Of a stretch of DNA of 64,000 bases, positions 26,266-35,067 are shown one piece after another. The translations under genes and the position numbers were made by a program. Within the stretch, counting starts at the first letter, position 1. Every line of letters begins with the position of its first letter. The DNA is from Rhodobacterales bacterium HKCCSP123 (GTDB lineage: Bacteria; Pseudomonadota; Alphaproteobacteria; Rhodobacterales; Rhodobacteraceae), in the NCBI GenBank assembly GCA_015689745.1, contig WVSO01000006.1:1-64000 (forward strand), given 5' to 3'. Below the pieces are notes generated by a model, which saw only the letters and a list, made by a program, of their open reading frames with translations, searched no databases and was not told the origin of the DNA.

Positions 26266-26440
26266 CGTTTGCGGGCAGGCCGATGCTCCGGGCGGGACGG
26301 GGAGAGGTGTAGCGGGCGCTTCGGTGCCCGGGCGCGCGGCGGTCGGCCAGGCCGGAACACGGCCGGTGGCGTCTGGGGTGGACGGTGTCTCCGGGACGTG
26401 TCTGCCTTCGGCGACCGAACCAACGGAGCGCGAGGCGTGT

Positions 26441-28321
26441 TTACCTCCTGGGCATGCCTTTCGGACGCCCGAGGCGTTTTTGCGCCGCGATCCGGAAGGG
26501 CGCGTTCGGAGCGCCGTAGCCATCGTACCCGCCGCGGCGCTCGACGATCTCGAAGAACATCGCGCCCGCAAAGGGACGCGAGTAGACCTGGTAGAATTCG
26601 GCCTCGCCCACGCGATCGTAGAGGATGTTGGACGCCTGCATCCTGGCCAGCCGTTCGGGCTCTATGTCGAACCGCGCCGCGAGGTCGGAATAGTAGTTTG
26701 AACTCATCGGCAGCGATGCGAAGCCGAGATCGTCGAGCGCCGCGACGGTGCCGAAGATATCCGCGGTCGCAAATGCCACGTGTTGAACCGTGGCCCCAAA
26801 TCGGCTTGCGAGGAATTCCCCGGCGAGCGTCCGGTGCGTCTCGGCGCCGTTCAACGTGATGCGCAGGTTTCGGTCGGCCGTGCTGAGGGCCTGGCTACGG
26901 ATGAGGCCATCGGGGTCGATCACGTCGACCATGGGCTGCTTCTGCATCCCGAAAAGCGCCGAGTAGAACAGGGACCAACTGAGCATTTCGTCATAGCTCA
27001 TGGTCTCGGCGATGTGGTCGATCCTGGTCAGGCCCGCCCCTTGACCCGGCTCTTCGGCCCTCTCGAATTCCACGTTCCAGACATCGCCAAGCCTGTCATC
27101 GAGGAAGTGCAGAACCGAGCCGCCAAGACCGCGGATGCCGGGGATCTCCAGCTCTCCTTCCTGTCGGCTCTGTTCGAAGCCCTCTGCGCCAAGGGCCCGG
27201 GCCCGCGCCGCCGTGTCGCCGGAACTGGAAACCGACAGCCCGATGTCGCAGATGCTGGTGCCGCTTCCCGCGAAGGCGTTGCCGGCGTGCCCTTGGGTCT
27301 CGGCGTTCAGAACGATCCGGATCTCCCCCTGCTGCCAGAGGGTCAGCGCCTTGCCGACATGGCGGGCCACCTTGGAGAAGCCCAGGGTCCGAAGGTGGTC
27401 GGCCAGCGCGTCGTGTTCCTGGCCCCGGGCGGCGAACTCGATGAATGCCAGGCCGTTGGGCGGGACGGGCGGCGGTATCTCCGGCAGGTCCACGGACAGG
27501 TCAGGCTCGGCGCGGCGCACCTGGTCCATGAGATGCACCAGCGCGCGATGACCGTCCCGCGCGATCGACTTCGGCAGCCCGCCCCGGAACTGGTCGTTGA
27601 AGATCTCGAGGCTCACCGGCCCCGAATATCCGGTGGCCATGACGGCACGCATGAAGGCCGGAACGTCCAGGTCACCCTCTCCCGGCATGTTGCGGAAGTG
27701 CCGCGACCAGTAAAGCGGGTCCATGTCGATCAGCGGTGCGTCGGCCAGCTGCACGAAGAAGATACGATCGCCGGGGATGCGACGGATGGTGTCGGGGTCG
27801 ATGCCGCGGCCAAGCGTGTGGAAGCTGTCGAGGATCAGCCCCACGTTCGGATGATCGGCCCGGCGAACGATCTCCCAGGCGTCGCGGTGATCATCGACAT
27901 GCTTGCCCCAGGCAAGGGCCTCGTAGCCGACGCGCAGGCCGCGGGCCGCCGCCCTGTCGCCCAGCTCGGCGAAATCCGCCGCCGCGCGGTCGATGCCGCC
28001 CAGCGCCTCGGGGTGGACGGAGGAGCAGACCAGCACGAGGTCGCAGCCAAGCTCCTGCATCAGGTCGAACTTGCGTTCGGCCCGGTCGAACGCCTTTTGG
28101 CGCAGCTTGCCCGGAAGCCCCTCGAAATCGCGGAAGGGCTGGAACAGCATCACCTCGAGGCCGGCGTCCCGGATCCTCGCGCCAACATCGCCCGGAGGGC
28201 GGGCGTCGGCGATGAAATCCTGCTCGAAGATCTCGATCCCGTCGAAGCCCGCAGCAGCGATGGCCTCGATCTTTTCCTCCAGGTTGCCGGAAATCGAAAC
28301 GGTGGCGATGCCGAACTTCAT
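26441..28321 (-). CDS. quiC: 3-dehydroshikimate dehydratase, QuiC type (TIM barrel plus VOC domain)
   Basis: 626 residues, the length of the two-domain QuiC enzymes. The N-terminal sugar-phosphate isomerase-like barrel (1-285) carries metal ligands E134 (GYEALAW), D165 with H168 (LDSFHTLGRG), Q191 (FVQLAD) and E239 (SLEIFND), the same numbering I know for Pseudomonas QuiC1. The C-terminal half resembles 4-hydroxyphenylpyruvate dioxygenase (RIDHIAETM, VQHVAFATADIF, FEIVERRGGYDGYG). It converts 3-dehydroshikimate to protocatechuate. Start MKFGIATVSISGN; ATGA overlap with the dehydrogenase gene upstream indicates coupled translation. Last gene of the TRAP operon. Confidence 0.93.
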   Translation of the reverse strand: MKFGIATVSISGNLEEKIEAIAAAGFDGIEIFEQDFIADARPPGDVGARIRDAGLEVMLFQPFRDFEGLPGKLRQKAFDRAERKFDLMQELGCDLVLVCSSVHPEALGGIDRAAADFAELGDRAAARGLRVGYEALAWGKHVDDHRDAWEIVRRADHPNVGLILDSFHTLGRGIDPDTIRRIPGDRIFFVQLADAPLIDMDPLYWSRHFRNMPGEGDLDVPAFMRAVMATGYSGPVSLEIFNDQFRGGLPKSIARDGHRALVHLMDQVRRAEPDLSVDLPEIPPPVPPNGLAFIEFAARGQEHDALADHLRTLGFSKVARHVGKALTLWQQGEIRIVLNAETQGHAGNAFAGSGTSICDIGLSVSSSGDTAARARALGAEGFEQSRQEGELEIPGIRGLGGSVLHFLDDRLGDVWNVEFERAEEPGQGAGLTRIDHIAETMSYDEMLSWSLFYSALFGMQKQPMVDVIDPDGLIRSQALSTADRNLRITLNGAETHRTLAGEFLASRFGATVQHVAFATADIFGTVAALDDLGFASLPMSSNYYSDLAARFDIEPERLARMQASNILYDRVGEAEFYQVYSRPFAGAMFFEIVERRGGYDGYGAPNAPFRIAAQKRLGRPKGMPRR

Positions 28322-29193
28322 GGCGTCTCTCCGGCATCGGTCAACTCGGCCCTGAGCTCCGCCACATCCGCGCTCTGGCCCGAGAAGATGGTCCAGGCGT
28401 CGAGACCCTGGTGAAAGAAGAGCTCCCACCCGGACAGGACCTCGAGACCCCGCGCCGCCGCCGCGGTCAGGAATTCCGTGTCCTTGGGCGTGTAGACCGC
28501 GTCGAAGGCCCAGGTCGCCGCGCGGATCGCCCAGTCGGGAATCGGGTTGCCGGGCTTGCCGTCCATGCCGACAGGGGTCGCGTTGACGACGCCGTTCAGC
28601 GGTTGGTCCGCGCCGCAGTCGGTCGCCACGCCGAGTGCCGGAAAGGCGCGGTGCAGATCCCGGGCAAGCGCCTGCGCTTTCGCGGTGTCGTTGTCCAGCA
28701 GGCTGAGAGCCTCGGCGCCAAGGTCGGCCAGACCGAAAGCAATGGCCCGCCCGACACCGCCAGTCCCCACGAGCAGCACCACCCCCGGACGCGCCTGGCC
28801 GAAGGCGCCCCGAAAGGCGGATTTGAAACCCGTGTAGTCGGTGTTGTGCCCGAGGGGCCCGTCGGGCTCGAAGGTCACCGTGTTGACCGCTCCGATCGCC
28901 TGCAGCACCGGGTCGGCCAGCCGGACCATCGAGGTGACGCGCTCCTTGTAGGGATAGGTGATGTTCACGCCCCGATAGCCCGCCGATCGCACGTTGGCGA
29001 ACACGGTCTCGAACTCCTGCCCCATGAGCGCCGGGATCAGCCTGTCGTAGCGCACGGTCAGCCCTGCCTGGCGCCCGGCGGCGACGTGCAGCCGGGGCGA
29101 CTGCGAGCGGCCGATCGCGTCCCCGATCAGCCCCAGAAGCAGATCGTGGCCGGCGCCCGTGCGGGGGGCATCGGAGGCGGGACGGGGAGACAT
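28318..29193 (-). CDS. Shikimate/quinate dehydrogenase (AroE family)
   Basis: 291 residues. Family motifs are GDAIGRSQSPRLH near the N-terminus, NITYPYKE with catalytic K83, NTDYTGF with D119, the dinucleotide loop VGTGGVGRAIAFGL, and NATPVGMDGKPG. In this operon, next to QuiC and a TRAP transporter, it most likely oxidises quinate or shikimate in catabolism and is not the biosynthetic AroE. The GRSQSP segment differs from the usual HSxSP of biosynthetic enzymes. Its stop overlaps the QuiC start (ATGA) and its start abuts the aldolase stop. Confidence 0.88.
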   Translation of the reverse strand: MSPRPASDAPRTGAGHDLLLGLIGDAIGRSQSPRLHVAAGRQAGLTVRYDRLIPALMGQEFETVFANVRSAGYRGVNITYPYKERVTSMVRLADPVLQAIGAVNTVTFEPDGPLGHNTDYTGFKSAFRGAFGQARPGVVLLVGTGGVGRAIAFGLADLGAEALSLLDNDTAKAQALARDLHRAFPALGVATDCGADQPLNGVVNATPVGMDGKPGNPIPDWAIRAATWAFDAVYTPKDTEFLTAAAARGLEVLSGWELFFHQGLDAWTIFSGQSADVAELRAELTDAGETP

Positions 29194-29964
29194 TCAGAAC
29201 CTCTCCCGCAGGGCGGCCACGGCCTCCGCCAGGAGTACGAGATCGACGCCCACCGCTGTCATCACCGAACCCAGGTTCATGTAGCGCGCCGCTTCGGCAG
29301 GGTTCAGCGCCATGATCCCGGCCGGAACGCCCGCCGTCTTCAGCCGGGCCAAGGCGTCCTCGATCACGGCCACGACCTCGGGGTGGCTGGTCTGGCCGCG
29401 CAGGCCCATGCTGGCGCTGAGGTCCGCAGGGCCGATGAACACGCCATCGACGCCGTCGACCGCCGCGATCGCCTCGAGTTGGTGCATCGCGTCGATTGTC
29501 TCGACCTGCACGATCAGGCAAAGCTCGCCCTCGGCGCGATTGTAGTAGTCGGCCACCTTCCCGTAGCGCGTCGCTCGGGTCATTCCGGCCATGCCGCGAA
29601 TGCCGCTGGGCCCGTAGCGCATGGCGCGCACGGCCGCCTCGGCCTCGGCCGCGCTCTGCACGTAGGGGACGAGGAAGGTCTGCGCTCCCATGTCGAGCAG
29701 GCGCTTGAAGAGAACCGGATCGTTCGCGGCCGGTCGGACCACGGCCGACACCTCCGGGTTCTGGCCGATCGCCTGCAACGCCGCCAGCACCTCGACGGGT
29801 TCCACGGGCGCATGCTCGCAATCGATAAGCACCCAGTCGAAACCCGCCCCGCCGAGCATCTCGGGCACGGTGTTTCCGCCGATCGTGTTCCAGATGCCGA
29901 GCTGGCTCTGGCCCGCCTGAAGCCGCGCCTTGAACCGGTTCACGGGAAGATCGATGGTCGGCAT
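29194..29964 (-). CDS. HpcH/HpaI-type aldolase
   Basis: 256 residues, a class II, divalent-metal pyruvate aldolase of the HpaI branch. Landmarks are LGIWNTIGGNTVPEML, the catalytic histidine in DWVLIDCEHAPVE, the metal ligands in VQVETIDAM and FIGPADLSASMG, and the terminal VGVDLVLLAEAVAALR. Such enzymes cleave 4-hydroxy-2-oxo acids to pyruvate and an aldehyde. In a protocatechuate-producing cluster it could act on a late ring-cleavage product; that is inference. No space separates it from the dehydrogenase gene, and the permease gene ends 5 bp upstream. Confidence 0.88.
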   Translation of the reverse strand: MPTIDLPVNRFKARLQAGQSQLGIWNTIGGNTVPEMLGGAGFDWVLIDCEHAPVEPVEVLAALQAIGQNPEVSAVVRPAANDPVLFKRLLDMGAQTFLVPYVQSAAEAEAAVRAMRYGPSGIRGMAGMTRATRYGKVADYYNRAEGELCLIVQVETIDAMHQLEAIAAVDGVDGVFIGPADLSASMGLRGQTSHPEVVAVIEDALARLKTAGVPAGIMALNPAEAARYMNLGSVMTAVGVDLVLLAEAVAALRERF

Positions 29965-29969
29965 GTGTG

Positions 29970-31265
29970 TCAGCCTCCGAAGCCGAAGTGATGCGGCAGC
30001 CACAGCACGAGCCCCGGAAAGAAGACCAGGAGCAGCAGGGCGCCGATCAGGACAATGAGAAACGGCCAGATCTCGGCGATGATCTCGCGAAGGGGGATGC
30101 CGGTGACCGCGTTGATGACGAACAGCAGGATGCCGTAGGGCGGGGTGATCAGCCCGATCATGGAGTTGACCACGACCAGCACGCCGAAATGTACCAGGTC
30201 GATGCCAAGCTCCCGGCAGGCCGGGATGAACAGGGGCACGATGACGAGGATGATGGTCGTCGCATCCAGCACGCAGCCCAGAAGAAGCACCAGCAGCATG
30301 ACCAGCAGCAGGAACACGGTCGGGTTCATGTCGATCCCGACCAGTGCATCGGCCACCATGCCGGGGATGTTCTCGCTCACGACGATGAAGTTCAGGATCA
30401 GTGCGCCGCCGATCACCACGCCAACGGCGGCGGAGGCACGGGCGCTTTCGACGAAGATCTCGTAGAGCCCCCGCAGCGACAGGGCGCGGTAGAACAACCC
30501 TGCCAGCAGGAGGGCATAGAGGGCAGCGATGGCGGCGGCTTCCGTCGGTGTCGTGACGCCGCCATAGATGCCGAACAGAAGGATCACCGGCATGAGAAGC
30601 GCGGGGAAGGCATTGGCGGTCTTGCGGGGCAACTCCCGCAGCGGAACCGGCTCCTCGAGAGCCAGGCCGCGTTTGTGGGCGATGTACCCGTTCATCGCCA
30701 TCAGCACGACGCCCATGATCAGGCCCGGAACGATCCCGGCCAGGAACAGCGCGCCGATCGAGCTTTGCGAGACCAGCGCGTAAAGAACCATGGGGATCGA
30801 AGGTGGGATGATCGGTCCGATGGTGGCCGAGGCGGCCGTGATGGCCGCCGCGTAGCCCCGCCCGTATCGGCCGTCCTTCGTCATCATCTGGATGATGATC
30901 TTGCCGATCCCGGCGGCATCGGCGACCGCGGAGCCCGACATGCCGGAAAAGATCAGCGAGGCGACGACGTTCACATGCCCCAGCCCGCCGCGGAAGCGGC
31001 CCACGGCGGCGACACAGAAATTCAGCAAGCGATCCGAGATCGTGCCGGCATTCATGATGTTGGCGGCGACGATGAACAGAGGCACCGCCAGGAGCACGAA
31101 GCTGCGGTAGAGGCCCTGCATGATCTTCTCGCCTGCCAGCGCCAGGTCCATCCCGCCAAGCCCGAGATAGACCAGGGCGGCCAGGATGATGGCATAGCCG
31201 ATGGGCGTGCCGATCCCTGCCAGCAGGAACAGGGCGGCAAGGCAGGCCAGAACCTCGAAACTCAT
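29970..31265 (-). CDS. dctM: TRAP transporter large permease (DctM)
   Basis: 431 residues with about 12 membrane segments. DctM features are LAVPLFIVAANIMNAGTISDRL, the FSGMSGSAVADAAGIG motif, SATIGPIIPPSIPMVLY and NSMIGLITPPYGILLFV. Together with DctQ and the binding protein it would import an organic acid using the sodium gradient. The start overlaps the dctQ stop by 4 bp. The genes around it suggest quinate, shikimate or a related ring acid as substrate. Confidence 0.95.
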   Translation of the reverse strand: MSFEVLACLAALFLLAGIGTPIGYAIILAALVYLGLGGMDLALAGEKIMQGLYRSFVLLAVPLFIVAANIMNAGTISDRLLNFCVAAVGRFRGGLGHVNVVASLIFSGMSGSAVADAAGIGKIIIQMMTKDGRYGRGYAAAITAASATIGPIIPPSIPMVLYALVSQSSIGALFLAGIVPGLIMGVVLMAMNGYIAHKRGLALEEPVPLRELPRKTANAFPALLMPVILLFGIYGGVTTPTEAAAIAALYALLLAGLFYRALSLRGLYEIFVESARASAAVGVVIGGALILNFIVVSENIPGMVADALVGIDMNPTVFLLLVMLLVLLLGCVLDATTIILVIVPLFIPACRELGIDLVHFGVLVVVNSMIGLITPPYGILLFVINAVTGIPLREIIAEIWPFLIVLIGALLLLVFFPGLVLWLPHHFGFGG

Positions 31266-31873
31266 ACCGCGTCATCCCCGTGGCGAATGGCGGGGGGCTC
31301 GGGGTCGTGATCGACGAGATGGTGATCGTCGGGCGGACCATCGCGCCATGTGACGATGAAACGCCAGCCATAGCGCAGGATCAGGGCAGCCATGAAGACC
31401 ATGTAGATGATGAAGATCCACTTCAGGCGGATGCGATCCCCGGTCAGCGGGTTTTCCACGGTCGAAGTGCGCCGCATGCGCATGAAATCGACGTAGTCCC
31501 ATGTCGGAAGGAAGGCCCAGATCATGCCGGCCACGATGGCCCCGGCCGTGATCAGCGCCATGATGCGGCGACCCCGCGCGCCGGCCGCGAGGTAGAAGAT
31601 GTCGAAGGTGACGTGATCCTTCTCGCGCACGGTGAAGGCGCAGCCGAAGAACACGATCCAGACCCACAGGATCAGGCACAGTTCAAGCGTCCAGCCGAGC
31701 GGTTCGATCGCGTCGAGCACGGGGAACCGGCCGCTGATGCCAAGCCCGTCGAGCAGGCGCGGCATGTAGCGCGAGCCGACCTGGAGCAGGAAAGCGAAGA
31801 ACATCGCCGCAAGCATGGCCGCGGCGATGGTGTTGGTGAGGGTGGAGAACCCGGTTTTCAGCTTCGCAAACAC
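31262..31873 (-). CDS. dctQ: TRAP transporter small permease (DctQ)
   Basis: About 203 residues from GTG, with GGAG six bases upstream; an alternative GTG lies four codons earlier and the frame is open further. It has four membrane segments. The conserved WxWxxF region appears as LILWVWIVFFGCAFTVREKDHVTFDIFY. A cytoplasmic tail rich in Asp, Pro and His ends DDAV. It bridges the large permease and the binding protein. The last codons overlap the dctM start. Confidence 0.92.
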   Translation of the reverse strand: MFAKLKTGFSTLTNTIAAAMLAAMFFAFLLQVGSRYMPRLLDGLGISGRFPVLDAIEPLGWTLELCLILWVWIVFFGCAFTVREKDHVTFDIFYLAAGARGRRIMALITAGAIVAGMIWAFLPTWDYVDFMRMRRTSTVENPLTGDRIRLKWIFIIYMVFMAALILRYGWRFIVTWRDGPPDDHHLVDHDPEPPAIRHGDDAV

Positions 31874-31901
31874 GGTCTTCTCCACCTCTGTTCGCGGACG
31901 A

Positions 31902-32915
31902 TCAGTTGCCGAGCGCGTTGATCTGCTCGAGCACACCCTCGGGCCACGTCTCGGCGAATTCGCTGTCGAGATAGGCGGCCTGCACGGCCGTGCGGAAGGC
32001 GGCCAGGTCCGGCTCGTAGAGGGTCAGGCCGTTTTCCTCGAGGAACGCACCAAGTTCCGCCTCAAGTGCCAGCTGGCGCTGACGGCCAAGCTCCGCCGCG
32101 TCATCGGCGGCCTGCTGCACGATGGCCTGCTGCTCGGGCGTGAAGGATTGGAAGACCTCCTCGGAGATGACGATGTAGTTCAGGTCGACAAGGTGCGAGG
32201 TCAGGACGATCTGGCAGGTGACTTCGTAAAACCGGGCGTCCACGACAGTGGGAAGGGGATTGTCCTGCCCGTCCACGGCTCCGGTCGACAGCGCGGTGTA
32301 GACCTCGGAGAAGGACATCGGCGTCGGCGACGCCCCAAGCGCGGCGCCGAGGAACTGCCACGCGTCGGTGCCGGGCATCCGCAGGTTCACGCCGTTCAGG
32401 TCTTCCGGGGTGGTCACGGTCAGTTCATCGGGGCACTGGCGCAGGTTCACGTGGCGGCGGCCCAGGTACATCACCGACAGAAGGCGGACGCCAAGCTCGT
32501 CCAGAACGGTCTGTTTGAACGGCTCCATCAGCGGATCATTGAAGACCGCCACCTGGTGCGCGGCGTCCTGGTGGACGTAGCCCGCCGTGAAGATCGAGAA
32601 CTCGGGGAAGAACTGCGCCAGCTCCTGCGCGGAGGCAATGGACATCTCGAGGTTGCCGCGGCTGATCGCCTCGAGCTCGGTGCCCTGTGCGAAGAGCGTC
32701 GCGTTGTAGGCGGGCTCGTAGCTGGCGAACTCCGATACGGCCGGTCCGAAGACTTCGGCCATCGCGACGGAGCGCTGGTCGGTTTCCGACCCGGCCATCG
32801 ACAGGCGCAATTGCGTCAGGTGGGCATCGGCCAGCGCAGCGGATCCGGCGCTGGCAAGGATGCCGATGGCGGCGACGGTCGAGATGGCCGCGCGGCGGCT
32901 GAGTTTGGTGATCAT
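31902..32915 (-). CDS. dctP: TRAP transporter substrate-binding protein (DctP)
   Basis: 337 residues; MITKLSRRAAISTVAAIGI follows GGGAGGA. The signal peptide ends near SAALADA. DctP landmarks are the SEVYTALSTGAVDGQDNPLPTVV segment and the ligand-anchoring arginine region NLRMPGTDAW. It captures the acid in the periplasm and delivers it to DctQM. First gene of the operon running to quiC. The 100-bp spacer upstream carries a perfect palindrome at 32993-33011. Confidence 0.94.
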   Translation of the reverse strand: MITKLSRRAAISTVAAIGILASAGSAALADAHLTQLRLSMAGSETDQRSVAMAEVFGPAVSEFASYEPAYNATLFAQGTELEAISRGNLEMSIASAQELAQFFPEFSIFTAGYVHQDAAHQVAVFNDPLMEPFKQTVLDELGVRLLSVMYLGRRHVNLRQCPDELTVTTPEDLNGVNLRMPGTDAWQFLGAALGASPTPMSFSEVYTALSTGAVDGQDNPLPTVVDARFYEVTCQIVLTSHLVDLNYIVISEEVFQSFTPEQQAIVQQAADDAAELGRQRQLALEAELGAFLEENGLTLYEPDLAAFRTAVQAAYLDSEFAETWPEGVLEQINALGN

Positions 32916-32992
32916 CTGGTCCTCCCTTGGTGATCGATCCTGATTTTTTCGCTGCATGATGCCGAAAATTCCCTGCATCACAAGATTTTTCT

Positions 32993-33011
32993 GAAAATAT
33001 CTGATATTTTC
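32993..33011. promoter_or_regulatory. Probable GntR operator upstream of dctP
   Basis: GAAAATATC-T-GATATTTTC is a perfect palindrome with 9-bp arms, in A+T-rich DNA 78 bp upstream of the dctP start. It matches 34160-34178, between the GntR gene and its divergent neighbour, at 15 of 19 positions. Confidence 0.65.
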
Positions 33012-33015
33012 GGGA

Positions 33016-34089
33016 TCAGGATGCCCTCTGGGCTGTGGCATCGGCCGAGGTGATGGGAATCGGCAGGCCGTTCCTTGCAGCGGACACCTGGATCGCTTCG
33101 ACCGTCCTGAGGCTGCGCAAGCCCTCTTCGGCGGACACGAGCGGATCGACGGCCCCGTGGATCACGTCGCGGAAATGCCGGATCTGGTTGACCAGCGGGT
33201 CAGAGTGCACGTAGCCGCCGGCCACGGCCGAGATCGGCGTCCACCAGTCCGGCTGTTCGCCGTCATGGCGCCAGAGCTTGAGGTCGGGGAGCGAAAGAGC
33301 CCCGCGTGAGCCGCCGATGAGGTAGCAGCTCTGATCGGTCCGGGGGTAGATCGGGTATTCGCCCGAGGTCATTTCCCAACTCCACGGGGCGACCGTGCTG
33401 TCGGACACGCTGATCGTCACGATGGCGCCATTGGTCAAGGTCAGGACGGCGGCGGCGACATCTTCGTTGGCAAAGCCGCGCCGCGACGGGGCGGCACGGG
33501 CGGATACGCTTTCAACCTCTCCGCACAGATGGCGGATCAGGTCGACATCATGCACGAGATTGACCGAGACCGGCCCGGCCCCTCTCTCCTTGCGCCAGGG
33601 GGCGGTGTCGAAATAATGGTCGGGCTTGTAGAACCAGCAGGTCGCCTGCACCGCCCGGACATCGCCGACCAGCCCCTCGTCGATCATCTGCCTGGCCTTC
33701 TGGATCAGCGGGTTGTGGCGGCGGTGATGCCCGACAAGAACGGGCACGCCGCTGGCCTTCACGGCAGACACGATCGCGCTGGCCTCGTCCGAGGTCGTCG
33801 TGATCGGCTTTTCGACCAGCACCGGGCATCCCTGTTGCAGGGCCGCAAGCGTTTGCTCGCGGTGGAGCGACGTGGGCGTTGCAATGACAAGTCCGTCGAC
33901 CCTGGTCGCGGCCATCAGGGAGTCGAGATCGTGGTAACAGGCCAGCCCGGCCCGTTCGGCCGCTGCGCGCCCCGCGGCCGCAGGCTCGACGACATGATCG
34001 AGGGCAACACCATCGACCTGCCGCGCGGCGGTGACATGCCGTTGACCAACAAGGCCATAGCCACAAAGGGCAAGCTTCACGGGGCGCAT
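33016..34089 (-). CDS. Gfo/Idh/MocA family oxidoreductase
   Basis: 357 residues; MRPVKLALCGYGLVGQRH follows GAAGGAGT. The Rossmann motif is CGYGLVGQRH, and the VLVEKPI motif carries the conserved lysine. A C-terminal alpha/beta domain holds HDVDLIRHLCGEV. NAD(P)-dependent oxidation of a hydroxyl group on a sugar, inositol or cyclitol-like substrate is typical. Its place between the TRAP operon and the GntR regulator, with a related operator on each side, suggests it acts on the transported compound or a derivative. Confidence 0.9.
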   Translation of the reverse strand: MRPVKLALCGYGLVGQRHVTAARQVDGVALDHVVEPAAAGRAAAERAGLACYHDLDSLMAATRVDGLVIATPTSLHREQTLAALQQGCPVLVEKPITTTSDEASAIVSAVKASGVPVLVGHHRRHNPLIQKARQMIDEGLVGDVRAVQATCWFYKPDHYFDTAPWRKERGAGPVSVNLVHDVDLIRHLCGEVESVSARAAPSRRGFANEDVAAAVLTLTNGAIVTISVSDSTVAPWSWEMTSGEYPIYPRTDQSCYLIGGSRGALSLPDLKLWRHDGEQPDWWTPISAVAGGYVHSDPLVNQIRHFRDVIHGAVDPLVSAEEGLRSLRTVEAIQVSAARNGLPIPITSADATAQRAS

Positions 34090-34159
34090 GTCACGACTCC
34101 TTCGATGCGTGTCGTGGTCTGACACGACCAAAGGAATGCGCTTCGGGCGTGGTCGGGTC

Positions 34160-34178
34160 AAGAATATCTGGTATTTTG
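34160..34178. promoter_or_regulatory. Second copy of the probable GntR operator
   Basis: AAGAATATCTGGTATTTTG matches the palindrome at 32993-33011 at 15 of 19 positions. It lies 71 bp from the start of the oxidoreductase gene and 86 bp from the start of the GntR gene, so it could control both divergent promoters, including autoregulation. Confidence 0.6.
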
Positions 34179-34263
34179 CAAAAAAACTGCAATGTTTCCA
34201 TATGCGGTCGGAGTCCGAGTTCGCTCCGGCACATGATGAAACCTTGAAAAGCAGATACACACC

Positions 34264-34920
34264 ATGCAGCGCACCGGACAGACCATCGGCGCCACGACCT
34301 ACCACAAGATCAAGCACGACATCGTGTTCGGCATCCTGCCGCCGGGCTCGAAGATCAAGCTTGACGACCTGAAGAAGCGCTACGAAGCCAGCCTGTCGAC
34401 CTTGCGCGAAACGCTGAACCGCCTTGCCAGTGAAGGCTTTGTCGATGCCCCCGAGCAGCGCGGGTTCTTCGTGAGGCCGGTCTCGGGCGCCGATCTGCAG
34501 GAGATCGCGGACTTGCGTGTCTTGCTGGAATGCCATGCCCTTCGCCAGTCGATCTTGAACGGGGACACGGAATGGGAAGGCCGCGTCGTGGCCGCCCATC
34601 ACAAGCTGCACCTCATGGAACAGCGGCTCGCCGATGGGGACGACAGCCAGAAAGAGACCTGGAAGCGCTATGATTGGGAATTCCACCAGGCCCTGATCTC
34701 GAACTGCAAGTCGGCGAACCTGCTGTCGCTCCATGCGACGCTCTACGAGAAATACCTGCGCTACCAGATGCTCGTGCTCACAAATCGTGGGGAAGTCGCC
34801 GCCCGGGAGCATCGGGCCATGCTGGACCGCGCCCTCACCCGCGATGCCGATGGCGCGTCGGAGATCCTCAGGACGCACATCAATGGCGGTCTCGAGCATA
34901 CGATCAATGCCATGCCGTGA
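34264..34920 (+). CDS. GntR-family regulator, FCD subgroup
   Basis: 218 residues. The N-terminal winged helix contains ATTYHKIKHDIVFGILPPGSKIKLDDLKKRYEASLSTLRETLNRLASEGFV and RGFFVRPVS. The FCD ligand domain has the metal-binding histidine pattern (WEFHQALISNC near the middle, EHRAML, then HINGGLEHT). It is divergent from the oxidoreductase gene. The two related palindromes at 32993 and 34160 make it the probable local regulator of the quinate/shikimate-type genes, with a pathway acid as ligand. Confidence 0.92.
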   Translation: MQRTGQTIGATTYHKIKHDIVFGILPPGSKIKLDDLKKRYEASLSTLRETLNRLASEGFVDAPEQRGFFVRPVSGADLQEIADLRVLLECHALRQSILNGDTEWEGRVVAAHHKLHLMEQRLADGDDSQKETWKRYDWEFHQALISNCKSANLLSLHATLYEKYLRYQMLVLTNRGEVAAREHRAMLDRALTRDADGASEILRTHINGGLEHTINAMP

Positions 34921-35067
34921 GATGCCGCTGGCGGAGTACAAGTCCACGGCACGTGGCGCCCCGACCCGGGCATGCAGAGACAGTGTTTCGATCCGGTCGG
35001 GACCGAACCCGCGACGTCATCTGGATCCTCTGCGGCAAGAACACCGGAAGGCGCCGCGCACCAACGG

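Noticed and set aside
26441-29821. One 1126-residue fused protein covering the dehydrogenase, aldolase and QuiC region
   Set aside because: Only the last 626 codons (QuiC) make sense. The upstream part is an out-of-frame reading of the AroE-like and aldolase genes, which have their own frames and start sites.
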